Shown: positions 32,657 through 44,045 of the stretch, one piece after another
Layout of the letters: each line of letters begins with the position of its first letter
Numbering within the stretch: position 1 is the first letter of the stretch
Translations under genes and position numbers: made by a program
DNA from: Liolophura sinensis
Lineage: Eukaryota; Mollusca; Polyplacophora; Chitonida; Chitonidae
Reading direction: 5' to 3'
Length of the DNA stretch: 64,000 nucleotides
Assembly: GCF_032854445.1 (NCBI RefSeq)
Contig: NC_088307.1
Span: 498,001 to 562,000, forward strand
The notes under the pieces: model-generated
The model's database searches: none
Told to the model about the DNA's origin: nothing
Seen by the model: the letters and a program-made list of their open reading frames with translations, nothing else

Positions 32657-33172
32657 GGCCTCGGTAGCACAGTTGGTAGAGCGTCCGCTTTAGGGACAGT
32701 TAGACACTGTGTCGTGTCACACCTAAGACTTCAAAAGAGGAAGTTGTAACTTTCTTGTTTGGCGTTCAACATGAACGGGATAGTGTAACGACTGGTTGAC
32801 CGGCATCAGTATGGCTCGGGCGGGGCGGCTTATTTGCCTTCGGTAAGTCGGCTCAGTGGAGCAGCAATAGATAAAAGAGCGGTGGAAATCCGTCCTGCAG
32901 CAAGGAGGCACATTACATACAGCGTCCGCTCTGGAAGCGGTAGATCCAGGGTATATACTGGGTCGAGTCACACCCAAGACTTTAAAAGAGGAAGCTGTAA
33001 CTTCCTCGCTTGGCGTTCAGCATGAAGTGGGGGAGTGCAATGATTGGTTGACCCGTATCTGTATAATGGCTCGTGCGGGGCGACTTACTTGCCTTTAGTA
33101 AGGCGTCTCAGTGAAGCAGCACGAGATAAAAGAGCGCTTGAAATCCATCCAACAAGGAGGCACAATACATTC
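32657..33172 (+). mobile_element. SINE family B, tandem dimer
   Basis: Unit 1 starts with a tRNA-like head (GGCCTCGGTAGCACAGTTGG, TAGAGCGTCCGC), then GTCACACCTAAGACTTCAAA, AGAGGAAGTTGTAAC, TTGGCGTTCA, CTGGTTGACC, GGCTCGGGCGGGGCG and AAGGAGGCACATTACAT. The second unit (from about 32919) restarts at GCGTCCGCTC without the first ~35 bases and repeats the rest at about 80-85% by eye, ending AAGGAGGCACAATACAT. The head has an A-box-like motif; the B box is GGGTCGAGTC in unit 2. The family differs from family A in body and has no A-rich tail here. Confidence 0.75.
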
Positions 33173-33226
33173 AATCTGAGGATTCTTTCGTTGTCATGTG
33201 ACGGAAAAATTGTAAAGTACGACGTT

Positions 33227-35295
33227 AACACCAAACACTCTGGCCAGACAACGCCTGAATAGTATGCTGAATAATACACAGGCCAGACAACTGCTGAATA
33301 GTATATAGACCAGACAACGCCTAAATAGTATACAGACCAGACAACTGCTGAATAGTATACAGACCAGACAACTGCTGAATAGTATACAGACCAGACAACG
33401 CCTAAGTAGCATACAGACCAGACAACTGCTGAACAGTATACAGACCAGACAACTGCTGAATAGTATACAGACCAGACAACGCCTAAATAGTACACAGACC
33501 ACACAGCTGTTGAATAGTATACAGACCACACAACGCCTGAATAGTATGCCGAATAGTACACAGACCAGACAACTGCTGAATAGTATATAGACCAGACAAC
33601 GCCTAAATAGTACACAGACCACACAGCTGTTGAATAGTATACAGACCACACAACGCCTGAATAGTACACAAACCAGACTACTCCTGAAAAGTACGTAGAC
33701 CAGACAACACCTAAATAGTACACAGACCACACAACTGCTGAATAGTACACAGACCAGACAACGCATGGATAGAATACAGACCGGACAAATGCTGTATAGT
33801 ATACAGACCACAAAACTGCTGAATAGAACACTGACCAGACAACGTTTAAAAGGTACATAGACCAGACGACGTCTGAATAGTACACAGACCAGACCGCGCC
33901 TGTATAGAGTACAGACCAGACAACGCCTGGATAGAGTACAGACCAGACAACGCCTTATAGTATATAGACCAGACAACGCAGGGACAGAGTACAAACCAGA
34001 CAACACCTTATGGTATACAGACCAGACAACGCCTGGTTAGAGTACAGACCAGACAACGCCTTATAGTATACAGACCACACAACGCCTGGGTAGAGTACAG
34101 ACCAGACAACGCCTGGATGGAGTACAGTCCAGACAACGTCCTATGGTATCTAGACCAGACAACGCCTGGATAGTGTATAGACCAGACCACGCCTGGATAG
34201 AGTACAGACCAGACAACGCCTTACGGTATACAGACCACACAACGCCTGGATAGAGTGCAAACCCGACAACGCCTGGATAGAGTACAGACCAGACAACGCC
34301 TTATAGTATACAGACCAGACAACACCTTATGGCATACAGACCAGACAACACCTGGATAGAGTACAGACCAGACAACGCCTTATAGTATACAGACCAGACA
34401 ACACCTCATGGTATCTAGACCAGACAACGCCTTATGGTATACAGACCAGACAACACCTGGATAGAGTACAGACCAGACAACGCATTATGGTATACAGACC
34501 AGACAACGCCTGGATAGAGTACAGACCAGACAAACCCTTATGGGATACAGACCAGACAACGCCTGGATAGAGTACAGACCAGACAACGCCTTATAGTATA
34601 CAGACCAGACAACGCCTGGATGGAGTACAGACCAGACAACGCCCGGATAGAGTACAGACCAGACAACGCCTTATGGTATACAGACCAGACAACGCCTGGA
34701 TAGAGTACAGGCCAGACAACGCCTTATGGTATACAGACCATACAACGCCTGGATAGAGTACAGACCAGACAACGCCTTATAGTATACAGACCAGACAACG
34801 CCTGGATGGAGTACAGACCAGACAACGCATGGATAGAGTACAGACCAGACAACGCCCGGATAGAGTACAGACCAGACAACGCCTGGATAGAGTACAGACC
34901 AGACAACGCCTGGATAGAGTACAGACCAAACAACGCCTTATGGTATACAGACCATACAACGCCTGGATAGAGTATAGAGCAGACAACGCCTTATGCTATA
35001 CAGAGCAGACAACGCCTGGATAGAGTACAGACCAGACAACGCCTTATGGTATACAGGCCAGACAACTCCTGGATAGAGTACAGACCAGGCAACGCCTTAT
35101 GGTATACAGAGCAGACAACGCCTGGATAGAGTACAGACCAGACAACGCCCTGATAGAGTACAGACCAGACAACGCCTGGATAGAGTACAGACCAGACAAC
35201 GCCTGGATAGAGTACAGACCAGACAACGCCTTATGGTATACAGAGCAGACAACGCCTGGATAGAGTACAGACCAGACAACGCCTTATGGTATGCA
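33227..35295. repeat. 26-27-bp minisatellite (ACAGACCAGACAACGCC)
   Basis: About 76 copies. The constant part is ACAGACCAGACAACGCC; the variable part is TGGATAGAGT, TTATGGTAT or TGAATAGTAT. The left third (33227-33900) is dominated by ACTGCTGAATAGTAT units, the right part by alternating TGGATAGAGT and TTATGGTAT units. Mixed 26/27-bp lengths keep several minus-strand frames open (up to 270 codons, Val/Tyr/Cys/Leu-rich); these are by-products. Confidence 0.95.
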
Positions 35296-36510
35296 GATTA
35301 GAGGACATTTGGAATCTGTTAGTGCTAGACCACACCTGAAAAGTACCGTTTATAAAGTTTTTTTTTTGACCTGACCGGGTTTGAGCTCGAGTCCCCGGAC
35401 TTTGAGAGAGACGCTCTAACTATTAGACAAACGAAGCGGATCGCAGAAGTCTGACATTCTTGAACACCAATTAAATAACAAAAAATAACAATAACTCAAC
35501 GCCACCAGTTCATTAACTATCCGCGGTTATCACTATTTTTGCCGTGGTAGATGCGATTGTTGATGGCACTGTACTCAAGTTTCCAAAACTAATGTCTGTC
35601 ACCAAAATATAACCAGATTCGCAATGAAAATGACACATTTTCCCCTATTTTGGTTGCTTTTAAAATAGAATTTTATACAGTAGTAGAATTAATTTTGAGT
35701 GTAGTAGTATACTTCTTACCTTTTGTTTAACTTCGTGCTGGATTTTCCACAGTGTTGGCACTTGTACCGCATTTGAAACTAATCAGGCCTACATTAGTCC
35801 TGTAAACCCAGCAATCATTATTGGTTTGATCAGAACAGCACCCAGGATAGAGCAGTGGGGTTGACTACAGGCATCCCCTGCTAACTATACACCTATACTA
35901 TTCCTGCATCCTGGAAGCGAGTACGCGGTGCTGTATGGGTCGTATGGGGCAGTATGGAACTGTATGGGGCTGTATGAGACTGTCTGGGGCTGTATGCAAC
36001 TGTATAAGACTGCATGCGCCTGTATGGATAAACGTCACCAGGAAAGACACAACTGTTACGCCATAGCCCATTCACCACTTGATGATCAGTGATACTCATA
36101 TAACACTCCAGAAACTAATCTCCTAAAATGACACAACACTATCTTTCCTGGGTGATGGAGGAATACATTGTCTACAAAATACTGTTATACCGTAAATGTA
36201 CAGGATATATGGACATCTTGTGTTATTGCAGTAAAATACTTGTGTCGCTATAATGGCAGGTTGTCCGCAACAGAGTGTTATGTTTTCGTCGGTAGCATAA
36301 GCCTTTCTACCATCACTCAGAAAACATAATATTGTGTTGTATCAAGCAGATTATTTTTTATCGTGTTGCCTGCGCTTAAGCATTTCCCCACCCAAATAGC
36401 AGCTACATTTGGCCTGGTTTCACGGGGCGAATCACTCGTAATTGCCTATCCCGTGCTTCCATTCGGCCTTCGTTTAGGCATTCGTAGGTTATGTGACAAC
36501 CGCTCAGCTA
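35296..36510. other. Unique stretch with a tRNA-like remnant and a short array
   Basis: On the minus strand near 35370-35435 a TAGTTAGAGCGTCTC A-box-like motif is followed by CGGGGACTCGAGCTCAAACC, resembling a degraded tRNA/SINE head. A 10-11-bp array lies at 35930-36026. Otherwise nothing is recognised. Confidence 0.4.
35930..36026. repeat. Short ~10-bp tandem repeat (CTGTATGGGG)
   Basis: About nine irregular copies of CTGTATGGGG/CTGTATGAGA/CTGTATGCAA. Confidence 0.75.
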
Positions 36511-37292
36511 TGGTCTATTTCTGTTAGAGAGTCCCCTGTATTAAGTTGTCTGTAAAATCAGTAATACTCGCTACCAAAATTCCCTTTAGTCAATGACACG
36601 TAACAACAAAAACATCTACACATTGATGTGTTTTAAGTTCACATTATTGCAAGAACAATGAAGTTTGAACACTTTATCTGATTCATGATGTTCCTCGAGT
36701 CCGTAGGCTCGGTTTCTACGAGAAGAACCCACTGCCTCCAGTTACCTAAACTGCTATCGATTTTAGTGCAAACCTTGTTTCTAACACGGCCATGTTTGAA
36801 ATTGTTTGCACGTTTTAATATAATACACCCTCATGAAATGAATTTTATTTTATCTTTTGTAGTATATGATCTTATGTATGGTTTTAAACCTTGCTGGAAA
36901 ATTTTGCTATAAAAAAACAGTTCGTGTCTATTCGCTTAAAGTGCAGTGTAGGATGTGTTACTGCGTGGAGTTTGTTCTTACCGCATCTTGGTGGACCTGT
37001 TGTAAAACCAATTACTCTCCACGCTCATTCCCCAAAATGCCACTTGTTTTCTAATAATCATGACGTCACCCGTGCCAATGAGTTCATGGCGTCGAAACTG
37101 ATCTTATGCAGTTTAACATTATGAATTAGAAAAGGTGTTCTTACTTAATTTTCTCTGCAAGAATGTGGACTTCAAACATATCAATGTATTGAGGTTATGA
37201 TGTTGCGTGTCACTGGCTAAAGGCAATTTTGGTACGAGTATGACTGAGTTTTCAGCGAACTGAATATATGCGACTCTCTAAAATATACAGGC
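36511..37292. mobile_element. Foldback (long inverted repeat) DNA element, copy A
   Basis: The two ends are inverted copies of each other over roughly 250 bp. The left end has TTAGAGAGTC, CTGTAAAATCAGTAATACTC and GCTACCAAAATTCC; the right end read in reverse has TTTAGAGAGTCGC, CTGAAAACTCAGTCATACTC and GTACCAAAATTGCC. TA flanks both ends (36509-36510 and 37293-37294), compatible with a TA target duplication. It has no transposase frame, so it is a MITE-like, non-autonomous element. It shares ends and middle (CAATGAGTTCATGGCGTCGA) with copy B at 60188-61020. Confidence 0.78.
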
Positions 37293-37393
37293 TATAGTAA
37301 TACAACATAACAGTAGTAATAAACTCAAAACGATGTTGGGACCTGGTGCAATATTAAACTGAACTCAGCAGACATGCTAACTCATTAAATGGA

Positions 37394-37663
37394 GGAGGCC
37401 TCCATGGCTCAGTTGGTTAGCGCGCTTGCGCAGCGTAATGACCCAGGAGCCTCTCACCAAGGCCGTCGTTGTGAGTTCAAGTCCAGCTCATGCTGCCTTC
37501 CTCTCCTGGCGTATGTGGGATGGTCTGGTAGTAACCTACGGATGGTCGCGGATTTCGTCCTGGCTCTGCCCGGTTTCCACCCACCATAATGCTGGCCGCC
37601 GTCGTATAAGTGAAACATTCTTGAGTACGGCGTAAAACACTAATCAAATAAATAAAATAAATT
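37394..37663 (+). mobile_element. SINE family A, full-length copy
   Basis: It starts GAGGCCTCCATGGCTCAGTT and GGTTAGCGCGCTTGCGCAGC (tRNA-like head with A box), then GTGAGTTCAAGTCCAG (B-box position), the GCTGGCCGCCGTCGTATAAG body and the tail CAAATAAATAAAATAA. A perfect 10-bp target duplication ATTAAATGGA lies at 37384-37393 and 37664-37673, so insertion was by LINE-type target-primed integration and is fairly recent. Confidence 0.92.
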
Positions 37664-37723
37664 ATTAAATGGATTTCTTTATGATTTTGTGGGAAAAATT
37701 TACTCCATTGTGGTCTAAGTACA

Positions 37724-38036
37724 AGCCTTATCGATCGGTATAGGTACATGCCTTATCGATCGGTATATGTACATGCCTTATCGATCGGCATAGATACATG
37801 CCTTATCGATCGGTATATGTACATGCCTTATCGATCGGTATAGGTACATGCCTTATCGATCGGTATATGAACATGCCTTATCGATCGGTATATGTACATG
37901 CCTTATCGATCGGTATAGGTACATGCCTTATCGATCGGTGTAGGTACATACCTTATCGATTGATATATGTACATGCCTTATCGATTGATATAGGTACATG
38001 CCTTATCGATCGATATAAGTACATGCCTTATCAATG
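37724..38036. repeat. 25-bp array with TTATCGATCGGTATA core
   Basis: About 12-13 copies of CCTTATCGATCGGTATAGGT + ACATG at 25-bp spacing (37726, 37751 ...). The core ATCGAT is self-complementary. The first units are nearly identical; the last ones drift (TCGATTGATATA). Confidence 0.94.
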
Positions 38037-38532
38037 GCTTCGCAGGAGTTGTTCCAATGTTCTGCGTCATTTAATTAGTCCGGATTAATTAGGGACTGGG
38101 GGAAAACCAATCTGTGTTTGCAAACACGGAACTGGTAAAAGATTTCAAGGTGAAAAAGTACATGTCCGGCAATTTGGTACGATAGATACCACGGATGTTA
38201 ACACCAGCTGTGGAACACAGTCTCATCTCATTTTAAAGGTTTGATAGAATACATAGACACTTGTATGACTTATCTGTCGACCACTGTACTGTCAGTGAGT
38301 AGACATTGACCCCCGATCTTGTTCTGAGGTAAATACTTAAGGACGCTTATCAGACATTCATGGTGTGTGTAAGGCCTGTTCAAGAGTAGCAACAGGCATT
38401 GAGAATGAATAGCATGTAAATCCGGTACAGACAGCTGCTGCGAAGCAGGTAGTGACCACATCCTGTTGAGGCCTCTCAAATTACGTGGATGACAAGTTAT
38501 AGACGACATACACATCATACAATTATATCTCT
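38037..38532. other. Unique spacer; nothing recognised
   Basis: Short frames only; no repeat or element recognised. Confidence 0.4.
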
Positions 38533-39364
38533 ATTTCAAGTTCATCACACGTTCACCTCACGTTTAACACACGTCCAGCACATGCTCAGAACACGTTCAG
38601 CACACGTTCGCACACGTCAACCACACGTCAACCACATGTCTACAACTCGCCCACCACACGCCCACCACACGTTCATTACGCTTCGACCACACGTTCACCA
38701 GATGTTCACCACACGTTCACCAAACGTCCATCATACGTGCAATGGACGTCCACCACATGTTCACCCCACGTTCATCACAAATTCATTACACGTTCACTCA
38801 ACGTTCATCACACGTCCACTCAACGTTCATGACACACCCACCATACGTTCATCACACGTCCCCCACATATTTACCACACGCCCACAACACGTCCACAACA
38901 CGTCCACCACACGTTTCTCATACGTCCACCACACGCCCATTACACGTTCATCAAACGTCCACTACACGTTCACCACACGGTCATCACACGTCCACTACAT
39001 GTTCATCATATGTCCACCACAATTTTACCACACGTCCACAACACGTCCACCACACGTCCACTACTCGTCCTCCACACGTTTATCACACGTCCAGCACACG
39101 TCCACCACATTTTACCACACGTCCACCACACGTCTACTAGGCGTCCTCCACACGTTCATCACACGTCCACCACGCCTTTATCACACGTCCACTACGCCTT
39201 TACCAAGCCTTCTCGATACGCCCATTAGACATTCACCATGTGGAATAAACTGCCATCATGTATCCATAATAAGACCACCAGGCTTCAATACGTCGACCAG
39301 ACGTCCACCTCATGCCCCTGATACGTGTCTGAGACGCCTACAATACTTCCCTAATACGCTCTCC
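38533..39364. repeat. 11-bp ACGT-containing array
   Basis: About 75 copies of an 11-bp unit, ACGTTCATCAC / ACGTCCACCAC. Because 11 is not a multiple of 3 the array is open in three + frames (the longest 292 codons, His/Thr/Ser/Pro-rich); these are not genes. A SINE inserted at its right edge. Confidence 0.93.
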
Positions 39365-39378
39365 TAACGTTTGCAATA

Positions 39379-39551
39379 TGCGGTCGCTGTGAGTTCAAGT
39401 CCAGCTCATGCTGGCTTCCTCTCCGGCCGTTCGTGGGCAGGTCTGCCAGCAACCTGCGGATGGTCGTGAGTTTCCCCCATAATGCTGGCCGTCGTCGTAT
39501 AAGTGCAATATTCTTGAGAACGGTAAAACACCAATCAATTAAATAAAAAAA
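39379..39551 (+). mobile_element. SINE family A, 5'-truncated copy with target duplication
   Basis: It begins at TGCGGTCGCTGTGAGTTCAA, has the GCTGGCCGTCGTCGTATAAG body (with a ~20-bp internal gap relative to the full copy) and the tail CAATCAATTAAATAAAAAAA. It is flanked by TAACGTTTGCAATA (39365-39378) and TAACGTTTGTAATA (39552-39565), 13 of 14 matching. So truncation happened during insertion. Confidence 0.88.
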
Positions 39552-39565
39552 TAACGTTTGTAATA

Positions 39566-39968
39566 AGACATGTTTTGTATATGGTAATGCTGACACTGAT
39601 GCAACTGAATGGGTAATTTGTCAGAACAACTGGATATACCAGAGTCAGTGGAAAATTCTAACAGTACATCGAGCGCCTGGATGTAGTATAGAAAGCAAGT
39701 CATCATGTACGGGCTTTTGGTGAAGCGATCTACGATTCATCTTATATTAAGGTGATGTCATGAACGTTTGTCTGTGTATAGAGACATAGTCTACCTTGTA
39801 TATGTTTCCCGGAACAAATTCACGGAACACACATTGTCGTCTGCCTGTTTCACTGTACTACAGCATACATGTACACTGAGTACTTTATATGCACTCATAT
39901 GCTTTATATGCAGTTCGTATCAGATTGGAACCCACGAACTCATTTACGTGCACGAGCGGTGGGGACCT
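39566..39968. other. Unique spacer; nothing recognised
   Basis: No recognised coding or repeat content. Confidence 0.4.
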
Positions 39969-40230
39969 ATATCATTTTAATACTTGTATAATACATTAAT
40001 GCTGCACACGTATACTACATCATTTTAATACTTGTATGAAACATTAATGTTGTACACGTATCCTACATCATTTTAATACTTGTATGAAACATTAATGTTG
40101 CACGTGTATCCTACATCATTTTATTACTGGTATAATACATTAATGTTGCACGTGTATCCTACATCATTTTAATGCTGGTATGATACATTAATGCTGCACA
40201 CGTATCCTATATCATTTTAATGCTGGTATG
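39969..40230. repeat. 48-bp array
   Basis: Five to six copies of ATCATTTTAATACTTGTATA + ATACATTAATGCTGCACACG + TATCCTAC at 48-bp spacing (39971, 40019). Confidence 0.9.
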
Positions 40231-40283
40231 ATGTAATCACAATCGCTGATTATGTGAAAAATCGGCAGCTTGTAAGCATTAAG

Positions 40284-41865
40284 TAATCTTCGGTTTATTC
40301 CATCTCTACCAAGTCAACCTTCAATCAGTAATCTCAGGTGTATCCCGTCTCTATCAAGTCAACATCCTATCGGTAATCTTCGGTTTATTCCATCTCTATC
40401 AAGTCAACATCCAATCAATAAGCTCCGGTTTATTCCATCTCTACCAAGTCAACATCCAATCAGTAAGCCCCGGTTTATCCCATCACTATCAAGTCAACAT
40501 CCAATCAGTAAGCTCCGGTTTATCCCATCTCTACCAAGTCAACATCTAATCAGTAATCTCTGGTTTATTCCATCTCTACCAAGTCAACACCCAATCGGTA
40601 AGCTCCGGTTTATTCCATCTCTACCAAGTCAACATCCAGTCAGTAAGCTCCGGTTTATTCCATCTCTACCAAGTCAACATCCAATCAGTAAGCCCCGGTT
40701 TATCCCATCACTATCAAGTCAACATCCAATCAGTAAGCTCCGGTTTATCCCATCTCTACCAAGTCAACATCCAATCAGTAAGCTCCGGTTTATCCCATCT
40801 CTACCAAGTCAACATCCAATCGGTAATCTCCGGTTTATTCCATCTCTACCAAGTCAACATCCAATCAGTAAGCTCCGGTTTATCCCATCTCTACCAAGTC
40901 AACATCTAATCAGTAATCTCTGGTTTATTCCATCTCTACCAAGTCAACACCCAGTCAGTAAGCTCCGGTTTATCCCATCTCTATCAAGTCAAAATCCAGT
41001 CAGTAAGCTCCGGTTTATTCCATCTCTATCAAGTCAACATCCAATCAGTAAGCTCCGGTTTATTCTATCTCTACCAAGTCAACATCCAGTCAGTAAGCTC
41101 CGGTTTATTCCATCTCTACCAAGTCAACATCCAATCAGTAAGCCCCGGTTTATCCCATCACTTTCAAGTCAACATCCAATCAGTAAGCTCCGGTTTATCC
41201 CATCTCCACCAAGTCAACATCTAATCAGTAATCTCTGGTTTATTCCATCTCTACCAAGTCAACACCCAATCAGTAAGCTCCGGTTTATTCCATCTCTACC
41301 AAGTCAACATCCAGTCAGTAAGCTCCGGTTTATTCCATCTCTACCAAGTCAACATCCAATCAGTAAGCCCCGGTTTATCCCATCACTATCAAGTCAACAT
41401 CCAATCAGTAAGCTCCGGTTTATCCCATCTCTACCAAGTCAACATCCAATCAGTAAGCTCCGGTTTATCCCATCTCTACCAAGTCAACATCCAATCGGTA
41501 ATCTCCGGTTTATTCCATCTCTACCAAATCAACATCCAGTCAGTAAGCTCCGGTTTATTTCATCTCTACCAAGTCAACATCCAATCAGTAAGCTCCGGTT
41601 TATCCCATCTCTACCAAGTCAGCATCTAATCAGTAAGCTCCGGTTTATTCCATCTCTACCAAGTCAACATCTAATCAGTAAACTCCGGTTTATCCCGTCT
41701 CTACCAAGTCAACATCCAATCAGTAAGCTCCGGTTTATTCTATCTCTATCAAGTCAACCTCCAATCAGTAAGTTCCGGTTTATTCCATCTCTACCAAGTC
41801 AACATCCAATCAGTAATCTCCGGTTTATCCAACCTCTATAAGTTAACATCCAATCACTACACCGT
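40284..41865. repeat. 45-bp array with 225/675-bp higher order
   Basis: About 35 copies of AAGCTCCGGTTTATTCCATC + TCTACCAAGTCAACATCCAA + TCAGT. The diagnostic variant AAGCCCCGGTTTATCCCATC occurs at 40465, 40690, 41140 and 41365. These are spaced by 225 (5 units) and 450 bp, so blocks of units were duplicated together. Confidence 0.94.
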
Positions 41866-43114
41866 GACAATAACTCTAAACAAACTATAAAAGACTTCAC
41901 AATACTTTCTGGGGTTTATGATTTACACGAACACTTCTAGTTACAATGTCATCCGCATTTATATTCGGGAACATCCTAGGCATTTGTCACGATCAAGCCG
42001 TATCTGTAATCACAAAGATGTGTACATTCGCTAACAGTAGGCCTATACAGCTAGTGGAGTTAAGTGCAAGGCAAGAACATATTTTCTGTAATATATACCG
42101 TACCGGATGTTTAAAGCCCGTGACAATCTAAAGTGCATATACCTTTGTCCCGGACAAACGTCATGATGTAAGAAGCTGTTTACTATATGTGTCAAGTTCC
42201 GGTACAGGTACGTGTAGGCTTCACCAATAAACCAGTGACTCCTCCGTCATGTGCAGTCGGATATCATCTCCGTCAAAGCAAATATCCGTGTCGGTTAAGG
42301 AACTATGATAAAGACATATTGTTAGCGTAAAACTTGAACGTCCGTTTTGAGAACAGTATTCTCCGGTTCGAATCCCTGGCGGACAAAGTCGTGCCTGTAG
42401 TGAGTATAACTACATTGCGCAGTGGGAAATTGGTGAGCACCAGTGTGACATTTGTACGCGTGTGCGTTGTCAGCACTAGTGTTACACATAATCTTACCGC
42501 CAAAAGGAGAGACTGCCGGTGAAATAGGACGTTCTAGCCGGCAACTGATGTGAGACGAACGGTCAATGAATGCGGCAAACCAATAACTGCTGTGCATGAA
42601 CATACTCAACTGCGAGGATAGACGAGACGGCGCGGCTGCCGGCCAATGTACGGCCGTTAATCATTCCTTGGCTGCCCTGGCTGCTAGCACCACTCCCGCC
42701 AGCGCCACTCTGGGCACACTTCGTGCTGAAGTCATCGAAGAGATACACGGTGCCTCGCGGACTGACTTCGGTCTCACGTGCGATGGGCTTGTATGTCAGT
42801 TTTGGAGAGTGCTGGATAACTGCGTGAGGATACATATGCCTATTCATATATATATATATATACATACATACATAAAGCCAAACCAGCAAACTGCGAGAGG
42901 AGTGAGGGAGCTGTCATCTGGGCCCTCTGCCTCACTCAACTCTCCCTGATAATCTTTTAATCCGGTTGAATCATCTAAATAAGGGTATACTTTACATGGA
43001 CTTCAACGAGCGAGTGTCTTCGCCGGAACTTCTTTAGTAACTTGGATTGTGTCTGTTTCTCATCTTTGCATTTTTTCGCCTTGGATTTATAACGTAAGAT
43101 GAAGATCTGGAGAC
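41866..43114 (+). other. Probable promoter/5' UTR region of the NCS-1-like gene
   Basis: It becomes GC- and CpG-rich at 42480-42790 and has a (TA)n(CATA)n run at 42845-42872. Open frames on both strands across the CpG-rich part (for example minus 42563-42889) are not recognised. The last 150 bp before the ATG are the likely 5' UTR. No convincing TATA box is seen. Confidence 0.4.
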
Positions 43115-43178
43115 ATGGGCAAAAAAAATAGCAAACTGAGAGCGGACGAAGTGGAGGAACTGACAAAGAGGACATACT
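43115..43178 (+). CDS. Frequenin/NCS-1-like calcium sensor, coding exon 1
   Basis: ATG GGC AAA ... encodes MGKKNSKLRADEVEELTKRT plus Y and one base, followed by the donor ACT/GTAAGT. The N-terminal MGxxxSK is the N-myristoylation signal of neuronal calcium sensors. EELTKRTY is closer to frequenin/NCS-1 (EELTRKTYF) than to hippocalcin or neurocalcin (family knowledge). NCS-1 is an EF-hand protein that links Ca2+ to phosphatidylinositol 4-kinase and to receptor and channel regulation in neurons. The residues RADE differ from the usual KPEV, so this may be a divergent paralogue. The intron is phase 1 and the next exon matches 15.2 kb away. The EF-hands are outside the window. Confidence 0.9.
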
Positions 43179-43883
43179 GTAAGTATTACTACGCTATACT
43201 GGTGAATAATGTGTAAACAATTAACGTCATCTGTATGTATGTATGTAATAATGTCATTTGAGGAGAAAAGACAGCCCCCAGGTTTTCTTAAAGTTTGAGA
43301 AGCCTGTTTAAATCAGAGCTGTTTAACCCATCGCCATGTGCTGCGGATAGATGCGGGGTTAGACCTCCTTTCACTCCGCAGTTTTTAATGAATTAACCTA
43401 TTAACAACACTTCAGCCTGAGGCGTATGTTGTGATTGCGAGGGTGTGTGTAACGGCACTGTGTGCAGTTTGATCGCGGCTCACATAGCTTCACATGGGAT
43501 GTGCGCCCGAGCTCCGTAGAACCTGTACCACAGACATCTTCCCCTTCCTTCTCCTACACGTGGTAAATATAGACCACAACTCCCCCCTCCCTACCCATCC
43601 CCACTCCACCCCCAACTCCCCCAACGCACGGGCAATAAGTGGAACAGTTCTCTATCAATGTACCGTTCGCTGAATTTAAAGTCGGTGCATTTACTTGAGT
43701 GCACAGTTAGGAAAACGATGTTGAAATGCACAAATATCATACAAGTTAACCAGAGTTAACGCTGCGACCTAGTAACTATCCCTACTGAAAAACACCACTA
43801 AGTCTGTTCTGTATATTCACCATATAATGTAACATCACAGAGCTCAGGGTAACAGTCTTACTTCATATACATATAAGGAATGC

Positions 43884-44045
43884 AGGAAATCAGTCTCCTC
43901 ACCCCGAATGCACACATGTGGATACATGTGGGAAGGTCTGTCAATAACCTGCGGATGGTCGTGGCTTTCCCAACACATTGCTAGCCGCCGTAAGCCAAAA
44001 GGTCATGTGTACGGCGCGAAACTCCAATCAAATAAATCAAATATA
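43884..44045 (+). mobile_element. SINE family A, degenerate copy
   Basis: It keeps ATGTGGGAAGGTCTGTCAAT, AACCTGCGGATGGTCGTGG and the tail ACTCCAATCAAATAAATC, but the GCTGGCCGCC segment is rearranged (GCTAGCCGCCGTAAGCC). This is an old copy in the NCS-1-like intron. Confidence 0.65.

Noticed and set aside
33085-34006. Minus-strand frames of 266-270 codons resembling hydrophobic membrane repeats
   Set aside because: They are by-products of the 26-27-bp array, open in several registers.
37389-37635. Small + frames over 60 codons
   Set aside because: They are translations of a SINE; the same frames occur in the other family A copies.
38489-39367. 292-codon + frame, His/Thr/Ser-rich
   Set aside because: It is an 11-bp repeat open in three frames; the right end is cut by a SINE insertion.
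42330-42375. Possible tRNA gene (GGTTCGAATCC B box at about 42364)
   Set aside because: No matching acceptor stem or convincing A box could be folded around it.
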